Positions 18,357 to 26,558 of a stretch of 64,000 nucleotides of DNA are shown one piece after another. Under the pieces are notes generated by a model that saw only the letters and a program-made list of their open reading frames with translations, was not told the origin of the DNA and did not search any database. The position numbers and the translations under genes were made by a program. The DNA comes from Ruminococcus sp. (GTDB lineage Bacteria; Bacillota; Clostridia; Lachnospirales; Lachnospiraceae), in assembly GCA_023663085.1 (NCBI GenBank), contig JAMPIB010000009.1, positions 1 to 64,000 of the forward strand, given 5' to 3'. Every line of letters begins with the position of its first letter. The stretch's first letter is position 1.

Positions 18357-19217
18357 TTAATGTCCGTGCATCTGCTGTACATACAATGGCAGATCAAAGT
18401 TTTCGTCAGGACGGGCGATAAATAACGTCCCGATTTTTTGTCCATCCAGGATGCGGTGGATGACCTTGATATCCTTACTGTTGGCAATTACCATATCCAC
18501 GCCCGTACTGCCCGCAATTTTAGCGGCCTGTAATTTGGTGTTCATGCCGCCGGTGCCCGAATCGCTCCCGGTAGAGGCTTTGCCCATTTCCATGAATTCA
18601 TCCGTCAACTCTTCTACCACGTCGATATAGGCCGCATCGGGATTCTTACGGGGATCGTCCGTATATAAGCCGTCGATATCCGAAAGCAGGATCAGCAGGT
18701 CGGCTTTGATCAGCGAAGCCACGATCGCCGAAAGCGTATCGTTATCGCCGATCTCGATCTCATAAGTGGCTACGGTATCGTTTTCGTTGACAATGGGGAT
18801 AACACCCAGTTTAAACAGTTCGGCAAAGGTATTCCGGGCATTATAGCGGTTCAGATTATCGACGATGGTATTTTTGGTCATTAAGATCTGGGCCGCCACC
18901 TGATTGTATTCGGCGAATATCTTCTGATAGGTCATCATCAGCCTGGCCTGTCCTACCGCGGCATATGCCTGTTTGACGGCAATGGGATTATCTTCTTTGG
19001 CATCTTGAAAAGAAAGCGCTTTTTTGCCGACGGATATCGCGCCGGAAGTGACCAGTACCACGTCCTTGCCCTGATTGCGCAGATTGCACAGTTCCCTGAC
19101 CAGCACATCGAGTTTCGTATAATCAAGGTCTCCTGTTTCGCTGTGCTGCAGGGAAGAAGAACCGATCTTGATCACAATCCTTTTTTTATCTTTCATCATT
19201 TCGCGTATAGTAGTCAT
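18357..19217 (-). CDS. proB: Glutamate 5-kinase, short form without PUA domain
   Basis: A 286-residue amino acid kinase phosphorylating the gamma-carboxyl of glutamate in the first step of proline synthesis. Visible motifs: KIGSSSL (16-22), VTSGAISVGKKAL (about 57-69), and the substrate loop VNENDTV. The C-terminal RNA-binding-like PUA domain of E. coli ProB (367 residues) is missing, as in many Firmicutes. Its leader contains an AT-only direct repeat, and the ribosome site GGATAAAG is weak. Confidence 0.95.
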   Translation of the reverse strand: MTTIREMMKDKKRIVIKIGSSSLQHSETGDLDYTKLDVLVRELCNLRNQGKDVVLVTSGAISVGKKALSFQDAKEDNPIAVKQAYAAVGQARLMMTYQKIFAEYNQVAAQILMTKNTIVDNLNRYNARNTFAELFKLGVIPIVNENDTVATYEIEIGDNDTLSAIVASLIKADLLILLSDIDGLYTDDPRKNPDAAYIDVVEELTDEFMEMGKASTGSDSGTGGMNTKLQAAKIAGSTGVDMVIANSKDIKVIHRILDGQKIGTLFIARPDENFDLPLYVQQMHGH

Positions 19218-19226
19218 TTTCTTTAT

Positions 19227-19288
19227 CCTTTATATTATTTTTTATATTATCTTTTATTTTATCTTTTATATTATCTTTTATTTTATTT
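19227..19288. repeat. Degenerate 12-base AT repeat before proB
   Basis: Alternating 12-base units CTTTTATATTAT and CTTTTATTTTAT, at least four in a row with one degenerate upstream copy, fill the gap between proB and the flavoprotein stop codon. On the transcribed strand the units read GATAAAATAAAA / GATAATATAAAA, and the last one merges into the GGATAAAG ribosome site of proB. Confidence 0.75.
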
Positions 19289-19294
19289 CACCTT

Positions 19295-20941
19295 TTATGC
19301 CATTTTCCCCTGTCCGGCCGCAATTTTCTGCGCGACCTTCTCTGCTGTCAGGATACCGTCCATAGCGGCCGAAGTGATGCCGCCCGCATAACCGGCGCCT
19401 TCTCCGCATGGGTAAAGCCCTGCTATGGAGGACTCTCCGTTTTCGGCGCGGGGTATCTTAACCGGTGAGGACGTCCTGCTCTCTATTCCCGATAAATAGA
19501 CGGCGCTGTCTGCAAATCCGGGCAGTATCCGTCCGAACTGTTCCATACCTTCAATAAAGGAACGCCCCAGCGTCTTTGGCAGGAGGGTATGCACATCGCC
19601 ATAAGCATAAGCGCCCTTTATGGCCGGGCCAAAATCCGCATAATCCCGCCGTATCATGGACGGGGCACTCTGTTCACCGGTCAGCGCTTTTTTATAATCG
19701 CCATAAGTCTCCACCGGCACACGTCCATTACCGATGCGGTATGCTCTTTCTTCCAGATCACGCTGGAAGGCAATCCCGGCAAGCGGATGGGCGTCTGCAA
19801 AATCCGCAGGCGTTACGGTAACGATAATGGCGCTGTTGCTGTTGTCTCCGTCTCTTCCATGGTAACTCATACCGTTTATGGCCAGTCGTCCCTCTTCCGA
19901 AGAGGCGTTTACCACATAGCCGCCCGGACACATACAGAACGAATAAACTCCCCTGCCGTCCGCAGTCTGCGCCGTCAGCTTATAGTCCGCCGTATGCAGA
20001 TAAGGAGACTGTTCCCTGCCGTACTGGATACGGTTTATCATCCTGCGCGGATGTTCTACCCGCAGTCCTACTGCAAACGGTTTAGCGTCCATCGGGATAT
20101 GATGTTCATAGAGCATCCGGAACGTATCCCGCGCACTGTGTCCAATGGCGAGTACGACGATATCAGCAGGCAGACGTTGGGAATCATTGATGATCACTTC
20201 CCTGATCCTGTCATTTTCCAGGACGATATCCGTCACTTTACTCTCAAAACGTACTTCGCCGCCATTTTGTATGATATTTTCACGGATATTGCGCACTACC
20301 TTTCTTAACAGGTCTGTCCCGATATGCGGTCTGGCCTCATATAAAATTTCCTCCGGGGCGCCGGCCTGTACAAAGATACGCAGGACTTCTTTGTTTCTGC
20401 CGTTTCTATCTTTGATGAGCGTATTTAATTTGCCATCCGAAAAAGTTCCCGCGCCGCCTTCTCCAAACTGTACGTTGGAATCTGTCTTTAAAAGTCCGCT
20501 CTTCCAGAAAGTCTCCACATCTTTATGGCGTGTTTCCACGTCTTTACCGCGCTCTAGGACAATCGGCCGCAGACCGCACGCGGCCAGAAAATAAGCGCAG
20601 AACAGTCCTGCCGGGCCGCTGCCGATGATAACGGGTCTTTTTGCGGCCTGCAGGGAGCCTGTGACCGGAAAGACATAGGGGATATCATTTGCTTCGGATA
20701 TCTGCACTGTCGTTTTGCTGCGCACATGGTGCAAGACAGTCTTCTCATTATCGCTTTTTAGTTTAACATCTATCGTATAGATAAAATAGATATCCGGTTT
20801 CCTGCGGGCGTCTGTCGATTTTTTTACGATATGCCAACTTTGTATATCCTCTTTTTTGACATGCAGCACCGCGGCCGCTTTGCTCTCCAGTTCCTCTTCC
20901 GTATGGGAAACGGGAATTTTCAGATTACTGATTCTTATCAT
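19295..20941 (-). CDS. NAD(P)/FAD-dependent oxidoreductase, COG2509-like
   Basis: A 548-residue flavoprotein with a roughly 95-residue N-terminal domain, then a dinucleotide-binding motif GSGPAGLFCAYFLA (about 108-121), the second signature FGEGGAGTFSDGKL and a C-terminal GEGAGYAGGITSAAMDG that closes the FAD site. The family is widespread in anaerobes and described only as an uncharacterised FAD-dependent dehydrogenase. Its ATG overlaps the stop codon of the preceding flavoprotein by four bases (ATGA), so the two are translationally coupled and may act together. Confidence 0.88.
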   Translation of the reverse strand: MIRISNLKIPVSHTEEELESKAAAVLHVKKEDIQSWHIVKKSTDARRKPDIYFIYTIDVKLKSDNEKTVLHHVRSKTTVQISEANDIPYVFPVTGSLQAAKRPVIIGSGPAGLFCAYFLAACGLRPIVLERGKDVETRHKDVETFWKSGLLKTDSNVQFGEGGAGTFSDGKLNTLIKDRNGRNKEVLRIFVQAGAPEEILYEARPHIGTDLLRKVVRNIRENIIQNGGEVRFESKVTDIVLENDRIREVIINDSQRLPADIVVLAIGHSARDTFRMLYEHHIPMDAKPFAVGLRVEHPRRMINRIQYGREQSPYLHTADYKLTAQTADGRGVYSFCMCPGGYVVNASSEEGRLAINGMSYHGRDGDNSNSAIIVTVTPADFADAHPLAGIAFQRDLEERAYRIGNGRVPVETYGDYKKALTGEQSAPSMIRRDYADFGPAIKGAYAYGDVHTLLPKTLGRSFIEGMEQFGRILPGFADSAVYLSGIESRTSSPVKIPRAENGESSIAGLYPCGEGAGYAGGITSAAMDGILTAEKVAQKIAAGQGKMA

Positions 20942-22233
20942 AACTGCTCCCCATTGCTGTTACTGCGACTGCGGCATTGTGGTTCCCGCAGCAGTCCGCC
21001 TGCCGCGGCGCGGCCTGCTATGGCGCCGCTCGTCCATGCCCATTGTAAGTTGTAGCCGCCGCAGATGCCGTCCATGTCGATGATCTCTCCTGCAAAATAC
21101 AGATGCGGGACAATTTTTGATTCCAGAGAAGGCGTCAATTCTGCGGCCGGGATACCTCCCGCGCTGACCTGCGCCTGCTCGAAACCGTTCGTTTTATAGA
21201 CAGAAAGCGGCAGATTACGGTATAAAGCGGCAATCTCCCTGCATTTTTCCATAGAAAGAGAACTTACCTTGTCCTGCGGCTTACAATGACAGAGTTTTAT
21301 CACCAGCTGATTGATCTTTTTATTGGACAGTCCCGTCAGAAACTGTTCCAGCGTCTGCTCTCCTGCCATTTGCAGGCGTTTTTCCATGAAAAGCGCATAG
21401 TCGTCTTTTTCATATTCCGGCAGGAAATCTATCCCTACCGTTACCGTTTTTTTATGTAAAAGCGCGTAAGCCGCCTGTCTGCTGAACTGGAAGACCGGAA
21501 TACCGGAGATACCATAATCCGTAAGCTGTAATTCGCCCTGCACACTGGAAACGGGCATATCGTCGATAAAAAGTGTCAGCCCGGCATTTATACGTACCCC
21601 CGCCACACTTTTTAAAAAGTCTTCCCGGCATCGCAGCTGTACAAGCGCCGGTACGATCCGGGTCGTATGGTGTCCCAGCTTCTTAGCCAGTGCATAACCG
21701 TTTCCGTCAGAGCCAGTCTTTGGCGCGGCCATACCGCCGCAGGCCAGGATCAGGGCATCATATTCCGCCGTCATGATCTGAAAAGCATTGCCTTTACCTT
21801 CTGTCGCGGTGATCGTATGTACCGCCCGTACCATCTGGTCTGTATAGACCGTAACACCGTATCTTTGCAGGGTAAAGCGCAGGATATCCAGAACCGTGGA
21901 AGCCTGGTTGGATAAAGGATACAGATATCCCTGCCTGTCATGGATGAGCATTCCGTTTTGACTAAAGAAGTCAATCGTTTCCGGAAGGCCGAACTGCCTA
22001 TACAAATCTTCATATAAGGACACTGCGCTGCCGTAATACGCCTCTTTGTGCATTTCTTTATTGGAAAAGTTGCATTTTCCGTTTCCGGTGGAGAGCAGCT
22101 TTTTGCCCACTCTGTCGTTTCTTTCATAAAGATCTGTTATTGCACCGGCCATAGATGCCTGGATCGCAGCCATCATACCGGCCGGGCCGCCGCCGATAAC
22201 GGCGATTTTTCTGCGTTTCTGCTTTATATCCAC
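20938..22233 (-). CDS. BaiN/HI0933-family flavoprotein
   Basis: A 431-residue FAD/NAD(P)-binding protein with GGGPAGMMAAI (15-25), the family hallmark LLSTGNGKCNFSN (45-57) and the C-terminal GEIIDMDGICGGYNLQWAW segment. Members include BaiN, implicated in bile acid dehydroxylation, but the family is broad and that function cannot be assigned here. The start is GTG at 22233 with GGAG six bases before it. Overlaps the next flavoprotein gene. Confidence 0.9.
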   Translation of the reverse strand: MDIKQKRRKIAVIGGGPAGMMAAIQASMAGAITDLYERNDRVGKKLLSTGNGKCNFSNKEMHKEAYYGSAVSLYEDLYRQFGLPETIDFFSQNGMLIHDRQGYLYPLSNQASTVLDILRFTLQRYGVTVYTDQMVRAVHTITATEGKGNAFQIMTAEYDALILACGGMAAPKTGSDGNGYALAKKLGHHTTRIVPALVQLRCREDFLKSVAGVRINAGLTLFIDDMPVSSVQGELQLTDYGISGIPVFQFSRQAAYALLHKKTVTVGIDFLPEYEKDDYALFMEKRLQMAGEQTLEQFLTGLSNKKINQLVIKLCHCKPQDKVSSLSMEKCREIAALYRNLPLSVYKTNGFEQAQVSAGGIPAAELTPSLESKIVPHLYFAGEIIDMDGICGGYNLQWAWTSGAIAGRAAAGGLLREPQCRSRSNSNGEQL

Positions 22234-22285
22234 AGTTTACTCCATCCCGTCTGGGGTTTATGAATCCTATTATCCCTTTTTTCTA

Positions 22286-22348
22286 TTCCATGTTCCATGT
22301 TCCATTTTCCATTTTTTCCATTTTTTCCATTTTTCCACTTTTTCCATT
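22286..22348. repeat. TTCCAT-type short tandem repeat
   Basis: Nine imperfect copies of TTCCAT separated by two to four T or G residues, in the gap between the BofC-like gene and the GTG start of the flavoprotein. On the transcribed strand it reads as repeated ATGGAA(A). The unit spacing varies from 7 to 9, which suggests an actively slipping simple repeat. Confidence 0.75.
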
Positions 22349-22371
22349 TTCGGCATCATTTTATGATAACA

Positions 22372-23001
22372 CTAACTGGAATAAGACTCAAGAAAATTAT
22401 AAAGCGCCTGTTCGTCTTCTACATATTTTCCCCGGATGATCTCTTCCTGTAAAGTTTCGCTTAAACTTGATAACAGGATATCCGTATTCATGTGCACGGT
22501 TTCTTTATCGCTTTCATAGACGATGACAAAATGATCGGCGACCATCAGGTAAAAGCCGTTATCTTCCTCTTCCGGCTTATAATATTTGCAGACCACCACC
22601 CTGTCTTTGGAAAAACTGGACAATTCGCTCGTCTGGAACCCTAATTTCAGATCGGACAGCGCCGGATTTTTGTCATACTCTTTTAATTCCTCGATCAGCT
22701 CCGTTCTGTCAAGACCGATATATTTGACCGGAACCTGCTCTTCCCGCTCCTGTACGGTGCCGGCATTTAGGTCCACCTCTTCTATCAGATACAGCGTGTC
22801 CGCGGTGATGACCGGCGCTTTTTCCATCGCAGTCTCGATCACCTGTTCTTTTGTATTATCTTTCGTCAGTACAATTTCTTTCTGCTGTCCGTATTTATTC
22901 GGATAAAAAAACTGTTCGGCCTTTATGGTCGCATAACTTCCCGCACCGAACATCACCCCTGCCATCATACAAAAAAGACCGATACGTCTTATTCCTTTCA
23001 T
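22372..23001 (-). CDS. Secreted or membrane-anchored protein, BofC-like C-terminal region
   Basis: A 209-residue protein with one N-terminal hydrophobic segment (FCMMAGVMFGAGSYATI) and an extracytoplasmic domain. The C-terminal part (NGFYLMVADHFVIVYESDKE, then NTDILLSSL) resembles the BofC C-terminal domain that in Bacillus restrains the SpoIVB protease during pro-sigma-K activation. The match is by eye and weak. It lies 64 bases after a SpoVB-like flippase, which fits a sporulation or envelope role but does not prove it. Confidence 0.5.
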   Translation of the reverse strand: MKGIRRIGLFCMMAGVMFGAGSYATIKAEQFFYPNKYGQQKEIVLTKDNTKEQVIETAMEKAPVITADTLYLIEEVDLNAGTVQEREEQVPVKYIGLDRTELIEELKEYDKNPALSDLKLGFQTSELSSFSKDRVVVCKYYKPEEEDNGFYLMVADHFVIVYESDKETVHMNTDILLSSLSETLQEEIIRGKYVEDEQALYNFLESYSS

Positions 23002-23064
23002 TTCGGTAAGTCCTGCCTTTCCAAAAGAATCTATAATCAGTATCAGTCAAATTTTTAAATTTAT

Positions 23065-24729
23065 TCAAAATACGCCTATCATTCTGCCGATAGCGATCCA
23101 AATCCCGCTGAAAGGAAATTCCGAAACCTCTTCCGCATTGACAACCCGCAGTATGATAAGCAGCAGTATATACAAAAAAGCACTGACAATACAGCTTATC
23201 AGAATGGTCGCCACAGCGCCAACAGTCTCATAAAGCAGTCTGTCAAGCAGCATCACCAGCAGTCCCGCCACACAGGCTGCCGCCGCCGGAAAAGCAAAAG
23301 AATATAACCATTCCTGTCGATACTGCACTTTCCTGCATACAAATAAAAAACAGGCCACAGCCAGCACCGCCGTAAAGATCATCAGGGAATAAACAATCCC
23401 TTCTGCTCCTAACAGCAATTTTTTTACGAAGATAAAAACAGCCAGAATATGAAGGGCTAAAGATACCGCCAATGAGATCAGCAATTCGATCATCATACGC
23501 ATTTTTATCATCAACTGTCCGAATAAAAAGGCAAGGCCATAGAAGAAAATAACGACCGTTCCCCGTCTGAGCATGGAAATTGCCATCTCACTTTCGCCTT
23601 TATAGAGTCCTTTTATAAAAGCCTCCGCCAAAACAGCCAGAATAATGGCGACCGGAAAGGCGGTAATACATAACTTTTTGACAGCGCTGCCGATACGGTC
23701 GCGCATCAGCCGGTACTCTTCCCGCTCATAAGAAGCGGCCGCCCTGCCGATATGATTTTGTACGGCCAGACATACAATGGCGGCACCGATACCGGTCAAG
23801 GCTGCAAACTTTCCATAATAAGAGCCCCAAAGCTGCGTTCTGGCCTCCTGTCCGGTACGATTCATACAATAATTAAAAAAACGCTGGTCTATCAACATGA
23901 AGACATTGGCAAGAACCGCCGCCAGAGCCACCGGAACGCTGTTTCCTGCAAGCATCCCCATAAGCTCGCCATTCGTTTCCAGACGTCTGCCGTTATCCTG
24001 CATGAACTGCCGTTTCCATGTCCCGCTGTAGATCCCGAACACAAACAACAGATAGATCAGTGTGACCAGCTGTGAGAGCAGAATACCGAAAGCAGCGCCT
24101 AACGCACCATAAGCATAAGCTATCGTATCATTCTGATAAAGTGCCGCCGCTTTGATACCATATCCTTCATAAGCGAATCTGCCGCCGAAGACTGTGGCAA
24201 GCAACATGGCTATTTTTTCAATATAATGGGAATGGGCCACCAGAATGCCGAAACCATTGCCGTTAAAGTACCCCCGCAGCACATTGACCAGCGCGGTCAG
24301 TATGATAGAAGGGGCCACAGCCAGAACCGCTTTTCTGCACATTGCCTCCAGAATCACCGTTTCAGAGAAGAATCCGCATGTCAGCACCAAAATAAGAGCC
24401 AACAGGATACTGAGCAGTACAGAAAGTTTTAGTGCCATATGAAAAACTTTTCTGGCGCTCTTATACTGTTCCCGTTTCATACGGTAACGTATTAACCCGG
24501 TCATGGTTCTGGATATCCCATAAGAAAAAAGCAGGGCAGTCAGGGAAAACAACTCAAAGGCAGGCGCAAACAACCCCACACCCGCATCCCCAATCACTCT
24601 GGAAAGCGGTATGCGGATACCCAGACCTATGATATAAGCGATCCCTACGGCCCAGGCCGTCATGCCGCTTTTGGAATTCCTCTGGCTTTTCTCCGCGCCG
24701 AAGGAAATCTCTCTCTTCTGTAGTTTCAT
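23065..24729 (-). CDS. SpoVB/MurJ-like polysaccharide or lipid flippase
   Basis: A 554-residue polytopic membrane protein (about 14 hydrophobic segments) of the MOP exporter superfamily, opening with GIAYIIGLGIRIPLSRVIGD in the style of SpoVB. Such proteins flip lipid-linked cell-wall or polysaccharide precursors. The ATG at 24729 is favoured by AAGG seven bases upstream; extending the frame to 24780 would translate the 33-base dispersed repeat. Followed by the BofC-like gene. Confidence 0.85.
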   Translation of the reverse strand: MKLQKREISFGAEKSQRNSKSGMTAWAVGIAYIIGLGIRIPLSRVIGDAGVGLFAPAFELFSLTALLFSYGISRTMTGLIRYRMKREQYKSARKVFHMALKLSVLLSILLALILVLTCGFFSETVILEAMCRKAVLAVAPSIILTALVNVLRGYFNGNGFGILVAHSHYIEKIAMLLATVFGGRFAYEGYGIKAAALYQNDTIAYAYGALGAAFGILLSQLVTLIYLLFVFGIYSGTWKRQFMQDNGRRLETNGELMGMLAGNSVPVALAAVLANVFMLIDQRFFNYCMNRTGQEARTQLWGSYYGKFAALTGIGAAIVCLAVQNHIGRAAASYEREEYRLMRDRIGSAVKKLCITAFPVAIILAVLAEAFIKGLYKGESEMAISMLRRGTVVIFFYGLAFLFGQLMIKMRMMIELLISLAVSLALHILAVFIFVKKLLLGAEGIVYSLMIFTAVLAVACFLFVCRKVQYRQEWLYSFAFPAAAACVAGLLVMLLDRLLYETVGAVATILISCIVSAFLYILLLIILRVVNAEEVSEFPFSGIWIAIGRMIGVF

Positions 24730-24750
24730 ATAATAACCTTGTCCTTCTCT

Positions 24751-24783
24751 CAACCTGCGATATTTGGGCCACAGGCACAAATT
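24751..24783. repeat. Dispersed leader repeat, copy 1
   Basis: A 33-base element (ends CAACCTGCGATATTTG and CACAAATT on the plus strand) identical at 28 of 33 positions to the segment at 50964-50996. Both copies sit 20-25 bases before the start codon of a minus-strand gene and are followed by a similar GARAGAAGG ribosome-site region. It contains CCTGC/GCAGG-type inverted elements, best preserved in copy 2. Confidence 0.8.
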
Positions 24784-24786
24784 CGC

Positions 24787-24810
24787 GTGTGAAAAATTTA
24801 TTTTTCACAC
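24787..24810. terminator. Inverted repeat after ybeY
   Basis: A near-perfect inverted repeat GTGTGAAAAA / TTTTTCACAC with a four-base loop, 44 bases past the ybeY stop codon. It has A/T in the stem but no separate T-run beyond it, so terminator strength is doubtful. Confidence 0.5.
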
Positions 24811-24853
24811 TAGTCTCCTGTTTTTTATATTACCTGTTCTTACATACACGCTC

Positions 24854-25357
24854 TTACGACTCTCTTAGATAGCCGAGTTTCTGTAAGACTGTTTCCTGTT
24901 TTTTTTCCATAACGGCGGCTTCTTCTTCACACATATGGTCGTAACCGCATAAATGAAACATACTGTGCGCCGTCAAAAAAGCAAATTCCCGAAGTTCGCT
25001 GTGTCCGTATTCTTTGGCCTGAGATACGACTCTATCCGCCGAAATGATGATATCGCCGAGTATCAGTTCTCCGCTTTCTGGATCAAAGCAGTCGGCCTGC
25101 ATCGACTCTACAGGGGAAAAATCTCCGGCCTTTTCATATTCCAGATTCGGAAAAGAAAGCACGTCCGTTTCCTGATCGATCTGGCGGTACTCTTTATTAT
25201 AGGCCCGTATCCCGTTATTATCCGTAACGAGCAGATTGACACAGGCTTCGTAAGGGCAGTTTTCCATCTCCAGGACGGTTTCGGACACCTTTTGTACGAC
25301 CTCTTCTATGGCAAAAGAAAAAACCCTGGTCGTTTCATTTTCAACGTAGGAAGTCAT
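24854..25357 (-). CDS. ybeY: Endoribonuclease YbeY (16S rRNA maturation and ribosome quality control)
   Basis: A 167-residue zinc-dependent RNase acting in 16S rRNA 3' end maturation. The zinc triad is H131, H135 and H141 in HSMFHLCGYDH, and the segment RQIDQETDVLSFP is also characteristic. The gene overlaps the 3' end of the upstream HD-protein gene by 17 bases. The yqfC-yqfD-phoH-HD-ybeY order is the classic Firmicute arrangement. Confidence 0.96.
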   Translation of the reverse strand: MTSYVENETTRVFSFAIEEVVQKVSETVLEMENCPYEACVNLLVTDNNGIRAYNKEYRQIDQETDVLSFPNLEYEKAGDFSPVESMQADCFDPESGELILGDIIISADRVVSQAKEYGHSELREFAFLTAHSMFHLCGYDHMCEEEAAVMEKKQETVLQKLGYLRES

Positions 25358-26558
25358 AATAGAGTTTCTCCTCGTTAAAGATCTTCTTCATTTCCCGCAG
25401 CTGGGCAATGGAGATATCGCTGTGATATAATACGCCGGATTCCATTTTCTGCGCAAAGACCGTGTCGATGATCTGTCCGTAATCCACTTCCGCCTTGGGA
25501 TTTTTCATAAACTCGTTGTTAATAGCCGTAACGATACTGTCGGCAAACAAGATGACCGTCGTCGCTCTGGAAAGTGTTTTCACTTTCGGGTCTACATATT
25601 CGCGCAAAGCGTCTCTGGTATCCGGGGGAATATGATATTCCGCGCAGATGGCCTCTACATTTTCCCAATTATTTTCCCCTTTGAGAATACCTATTCTGTG
25701 ATAATATCCACACGCTTTTACAACCACATCATCAAGCGAGAGCCGTTTGGCGATACGGTCTCCCAGATAGGCCGTATGTACAGCATGGTAGTATTCGTCT
25801 TTGTTCATTTCCTTTAACTGCACAAGCAGCGGAAATTCCGGATCGTTGATATCCATATACTTGTCCCGGTATCTGTGGATCACGCTGCCGTTGAAAATTT
25901 TTAAGATAATGAGCAGCAGGATGAGGTTTATCATGAGGTTGATCGCCACGTAAGTAAACTGGGAAAGCGAAAGCCTCTCCCTTTCAAACAAAATGATATT
26001 CGCACTCAGGCAGACCAACAGCGATAACAGCGAAGTTATGATCGGCAGCCCTACTTTAAAATCATTATCCAGTCTGCTGAATACCATGATACCCACCAGA
26101 CCGCTGAAAAAGTAGAGTGAAAATTCACGACTTCCGCCGGATGGCAGCATCATGACCGCAAGCATCAGACAGACGCTTCCCGCCGCCAGACCGGAGATAC
26201 TGTTGCTGAAAAGGCTTAAAATGATAAACACAACCAGAAACGGCCATGCCGAAGCCGGCAGCAACGGAAAAATAACTGCCAGAACAAGCGATATCAGATA
26301 AAGGATGACGAAATTCCGGTAATTTCCTTTGTGATCGTAAAAATAAAGTCCGTTCACTTCACTTGAGACAAGCGCAAAGATAACAATACCGCTCCCTAAC
26401 ATGACCATAATACTGTTACAGATGATATCCGCAACATTATGTTTATAAAGCAGCGTTCCCACCCCGGCGATCAGGCCGGAAACAAGAAACATCAGCAGAA
26501 ATTCCGCCAGTTTCTTCATCCGCATTTTTTTCTGTTCTTTTTTCTTATTTTCTTCCAT
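25341..26558 (-). CDS. Membrane protein with a degenerate PgpH-like HD domain
   Basis: A 405-residue protein with about seven to eight transmembrane segments (20-220) and a C-terminal cytoplasmic HD-like domain. It occupies the place of PgpH, the c-di-AMP phosphodiesterase, between phoH and ybeY. Two deviations stand out: the large extracellular 7TM-HDED domain is absent, and the metal-binding HD pair is H287-R288 (YYHRIG) instead of YYHDIG. The first His (H258/H261) and the later Asp D340 (FADSIV) remain. Catalysis is therefore doubtful; a regulatory or nucleotide-binding role is possible. The start at 26558 (GGA nine bases upstream) is chosen over 26621, which lies deep in phoH. Confidence 0.85.
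   Translation of the reverse strand: MEENKKKEQKKMRMKKLAEFLLMFLVSGLIAGVGTLLYKHNVADIICNSIMVMLGSGIVIFALVSSEVNGLYFYDHKGNYRNFVILYLISLVLAVIFPLLPASAWPFLVVFIILSLFSNSISGLAAGSVCLMLAVMMLPSGGSREFSLYFFSGLVGIMVFSRLDNDFKVGLPIITSLLSLLVCLSANIILFERERLSLSQFTYVAINLMINLILLLIILKIFNGSVIHRYRDKYMDINDPEFPLLVQLKEMNKDEYYHAVHTAYLGDRIAKRLSLDDVVVKACGYYHRIGILKGENNWENVEAICAEYHIPPDTRDALREYVDPKVKTLSRATTVILFADSIVTAINNEFMKNPKAEVDYGQIIDTVFAQKMESGVLYHSDISIAQLREMKKIFNEEKLYYDFLR

Noticed and set aside
22286..22348. CRISPR-like regular repeats
   Set aside because: Units are six bases with 2-4 base gaps, far too short for CRISPR, and no cas genes are nearby.
24730..24780. N-terminal extension of the SpoVB-like protein
   Set aside because: It translates the dispersed 33-base repeat and has no ribosome site; the ATG at 24729 fits better.
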